Part shown: positions 60,630-64,000 of the stretch, piece after piece
Layout of the letters: every line of letters begins with the position of its first letter
Numbering within the stretch: the first letter of the stretch is position 1
Assembly: GCF_963676685.1 (NCBI RefSeq)
Contig: NC_092357.1
Location: 69,468,971 to 69,532,970, forward strand
Source of the DNA: Mytilus edulis
Taxonomy: Eukaryota > Mollusca > Bivalvia > Mytilida > Mytilidae
Length of the DNA stretch: 64,000 bases
Reading direction: 5' to 3'
Program-made: the position numbers and the translations under genes
The notes under the pieces: generated by a model
Seen by the model: the letters and a program-made list of their open reading frames with translations, nothing else
Databases searched by the model: none
What the model was told of the DNA's origin: nothing

Positions 60630-61005
60630 TTTCTTTAAAAATGTCCTGTACCAAGTCAGGAATATGGCCATTGTTATATTATAGTTCGTTTCTATATGTG
60701 TTACATTTTAACGTTGCGTCGTTTGTTTTCTCTTATTTTTGAATGTAAATTCACATTGCGATAAGACGTGTCACGGTACTTGTCTATCCCAAATTCATGT
60801 ATTTGGTTTTGATGTTATATTTGTTATTCTTGTGGGATTTTGTCTGTTGCTTGGTCCGTTTCTGTGTGTGTTACATTGTAGTGTTGTGTCGTTGTTCTCC
60901 TCTTATATTTAATGCGTTTCCCTCAGTTTAAGTTTGTTACCCCGATTTTGTTTTTTGTCCATGGATTTATGAGTTTGAACATCGGTATACTACTGTTGCA
61001 TTATT
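60630..61005 (+). repeat. Dispersed repeat, near-identical to 345-720
   Basis: Matches the copy at the left end almost base for base over about 370 bp, including TTGATGTTATATTTGTTATT, TGTAGTGTTGTGTCGTTGTT and CCATGGATTTATGAGTTTGA. Few differences imply recent spread of the family. Confidence 0.93.
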
Positions 61006-61009
61006 AATG

Positions 61010-62820
61010 TTGACTGTATAGCTAACAGTAATAATGTGAGGTCTTTAAACTTTGGTTTAATATACAATATTAAAAGATTTTATTCATTTATACTTTTACT
61101 AACTGGTACTTCTGTGTTGACATCAATTACCATTGATATGGTAATTATCATAAATCTATACCTGTTGACAAAAGGTTTTCTACCTCGGGAATAGATGACA
61201 TTGGCTGTATTTTGAATTTTTGGTACTCAATTTCTTCAACTATATGTAATTAATTTGATCTTTTGAACTCTTTTATTCGAGAGTCACTAATGAGTCTTTG
61301 TAGACGAATATACTTCTTGTGCAAGTACAAATTTTCAATCCTGGTATATATGGTGAGTTTATTTTCTGCCAACATTTTTCAGCACCTATGCTTATAAAAT
61401 TGGCAATCAGTACAGAACTTCAGGAAAGTTCAGAGAAGAAGATATTTCTTCTGAAGCTGGCTTAATGATTCAAAAAGTCCTCTGACAGAGTGAATTACCA
61501 AAAACGTCAAAAGTCACTTGAAATCTTTCAGTCAATTTCAGACCTATTCACTGGCTATTGTATTACCTCTGACAATTAGTTATAAATCGATAACTGTGTC
61601 ACAAACCAAAGCCGAGGGAAACAGACCAGCTATATGAGGGAAACAAATGAACACTTAACTGCTACAAAAAACATACATAGCTAAGAAACATACTGTATTG
61701 CCTGATAAGCTATGAAACATTAAAAGATTGACTGCCAGCCAAATATCTGAACAGAATTGAATTAACAACAAAAATATCTGGAAAAAAAACCTCAAAACAA
61801 GACAACATTTATAGGATCAGACTTTGCAGATATTGTTGCGGTCGAGGTCAAAAAGCCAGTTAAAAAATATGGTTTTTTACTAGTGCCCTTTGGTAAATTA
61901 TATATATATAAAAGGGAGACAGCTCTGGAAAATTAGTAAGTACAAATGATAAAGTAATAATCTTGCTCATATAATATGTTTTTAATTTTCATCCATAAAT
62001 CTAACGGAATTTGCAAAGATACAATTAGCAAATGATTAGCACTGATATCTGTGTTTTAGACAAACTTGTGATAAATAACATAAATAATGAACAGCACAGG
62101 CAAAATCAAATGTCTTATCAAAACAATGCTTTAAAAAGATAAATAAATATATATTTAGTACAATACGTTTCTGCAAACTTTTACATGATATAGTAAAAAG
62201 ATGAACATAAATGTTTATAAAGCTTTAATATAGACATGATCAATGGAACAATATTTATAAACTTCAATTTTCAAAAAGAAGAAGAAAATGAGATAAAGAG
62301 AGTATTCGTTCTAATGCATATGTAAACAAGGCTTAAAAATAGGTAGATATATGGTAGAATGCAAGGCTGTTTCTGTTTTGAGCCAAAATCAATTGAAATT
62401 TCAGACAATGAACAATTATTCTCTTACAACTAATCCAAAATGAAACATTTTGCCTAAATACCATCAATTATGAATTAAAAGGTGATAATGAAAATTTGTA
62501 TTCTGTATTGACCATTTAAATAAAACTCTTAAGAAATGCATTGCCAACATCATAAACATATAATAATTATAAAAAGATGGAATTACTTCCTCATCAATTA
62601 ATATTGAATAATTAATAGCTTAACTTTCTTTCAATTACCCACAATTCTTCAGATTTTCAAATGCTGAATTATCAAACTACTTAGTTCATCATATAGCTAT
62701 TTACAAAAAATATATTATTCAATAATCTGTAATAATTGAACAAAAATGTCTTGCTAGAGGGGAAGATGGACCTTTTTGGGGACATTGGGATTGGGCATTT
62801 ATTTTTGTAGGAATTTTAAA
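61010..62820. other. No gene seen
   Basis: AT-rich, no coding exon or repeat copy recognised. Confidence 0.4.
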
Positions 62821-62915
62821 TATAAATTAGAAGGGACTCTGGAAATGATCATTTGTTTTTTAAGGATACAGGAAAAATACTTTATTCTTTCAAGAACTCT
62901 AGCTATATATATAGA

Positions 62916-63190
62916 TTAAGGTGGTACCGAACACTTTCACTAAAATTAATTTGGCTCGTTTAATTTCCATAAAATTTTGTCAAAGTATTTGACTTTAATA
63001 AAAATATAAAAATTTAAAATTTTTTGAACCAACCGTTTTGTCAGAAAAATTACTCCTGTTATATAGCAGTTTGAAAAACACTCATTTTGATCATTGGAAA
63101 GCTGTAATATTCCCTTAAGAACACAACGTCATTAAAACGTTCTGCTGGTTTTACCGAGTTATCTCCCTGTAGTGTTAGGTACCACCTTAA
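62916..63190 (+). mobile_element. Intact MITE, TTAAGGTGGTACC type
   Basis: Ends TTAAGGTGGTACCGAACACT and, inverted, TTAAGGTGGTACCTAACACT: near-perfect terminal inverted repeats bounded by TTAA. The best-preserved of three copies in the window (others 2614-2873 inverted and 33496-34782 expanded). It lies between two direct repeats of about 80 bp (62824-62902 and 63196-63275). Confidence 0.88.
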
Positions 63191-63582
63191 ATATAAATTA
63201 GAAGGAACTCTGGAAATGATAATAAGTTTATCAGGATCCAGGGAAGAATAAATTATTCTTTCAAGAACTCTAGATTAAGAATTTTGTTTGGGAACTGAGA
63301 ATAACATGCCCCATCCCCTATCTCCCTCTTGCTAATTCTTTCTCGTATAACATATATCCCTATTATTAGTTCCAAAGAATTAAAACTATAATAGAATTTT
63401 GATCAGCCATTCATCAACCCCAACATTATCTTTGTCAATTTCTTTTATTTCAATAACATTGTTGTAAAAAATGCATATGAATCTACATCTAAATCAATAT
63501 TATAAAGTAATATCTCAAAATTTGCACTTTGAATATTCTTTGCCAGCTATGCAACTGAATTTACATATCTTTCATTTAAGGA

Positions 63583-63730
63583 ATGACTGTAATATTTTTT
63601 CTGTCTATGAAGAAATGACATAAAAAATGTGGTGCACACTGAATAACGCGCGTAGCGGGTTATTTAATAGTGTGCACCACATTTTTTATGTTATTTCGAA
63701 TAGACCGAAAAAATATTACAGTCATTTCTT
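63583..63730. mobile_element. Foldback element with CRE/CCAAT-containing flank
   Basis: Left arm (GGAATGACTGTAATATTTTT ... ACATAAAAAATGTGGTGCAC) and right arm (GTGCACCACATTTTTTATGT ... AAAATATTACAGTCATTTCT) are inverted copies of about 60 bp around AACGCGCGTAGCGGGTTA. It is followed by GATGACGTCACGG, ACATGAC and GCCAATCAG at 63783-63850, which is probably part of the same repeat family. Confidence 0.8.
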
Positions 63731-64000
63731 ATAATTTAATTCTAAATTCCATTTTAAACCGTAGAAAACCATGAAAAACATTGATGACGTCACGGTCACA
63801 TGACTAAATTATGTCTATGGGCTCATAACAAAATAACGTCAGCCAATCAGAAGATGCGTTACATCCAAAATTAAATTATTTGAAAATCAATATAATGCAC
63901 CAAATTTTAAACAATATCTTCCACAATATTATTTATCAAAATATGATCCGTTTCCTCAGTGTAAACATAGGTGCCGTAATCTGTATTTGAAAGCCCCATT

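Overview
The window is AT-rich, intron-rich eukaryotic DNA packed with repeats. Several things point to a bivalve mollusc, most likely a mussel (Mytilus-like): a metazoan caspase-8-type gene with two death effector domains, a TRIM-type RING/B-box gene copy, a secreted cysteine-rich/CUB gene with small phase-1 exons, a tRNA-headed SINE, and many copies of dispersed repeats that I associate from memory with mussel genomes. The species is inference; the gene structures were read from the sequence with their splice sites.

Layout. 1.1-7.4 kb: a minus-strand gene for a secreted protein, with a signal-peptide exon, three short cysteine-rich exons and a CUB exon; it probably continues past the left edge. 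8.2-12.9 kb: dispersed repeats, a decayed reverse-transcriptase fragment and a large inverted repeat. 12.93-15.82 kb: a minisatellite of about 65 copies of a 43-bp unit. 16-22.6 kb: no convincing gene; repeats. 22.6-24.6 kb (minus): two exons of an IS630/Tc1-type DDE transposase without the final catalytic segment. 26.4-27.9 kb: a pogo/Tc1-like terminal-inverted-repeat (TIR) element carrying one exon of a RecQ-like helicase. 29.4-31.4 kb: a 2,077-bp TIR transposon inserted into a decayed TRIM gene copy (31.4-32.9 kb, minus). 33.5-34.8 kb: a MITE holding three copies of a 358-bp satellite. 35-43.3 kb: repeats, including a 0.9-kb TIR element. 43.36-50.45 kb (minus): a complete seven-exon caspase-8-like gene of 450 codons. 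50.6 kb: an intact SINE with target-site duplications. 53.8-56.5 kb: a TIR element with an internal 61-bp satellite. 57-64 kb: repeats, a second intact MITE and a foldback element, with no gene seen.

Only two loci look like working host genes: the caspase, which is open throughout with all splice sites consistent, and the cysteine-rich/CUB gene. The caspase should act downstream of death receptors or FADD-like adaptors in apoptosis or innate immunity. The cysteine-rich/CUB protein should be extracellular. No shared pathway is shown by the sequence. The rest is a layered record of mobile-element insertion, including elements that captured host exons and elements that grew internal satellite arrays.
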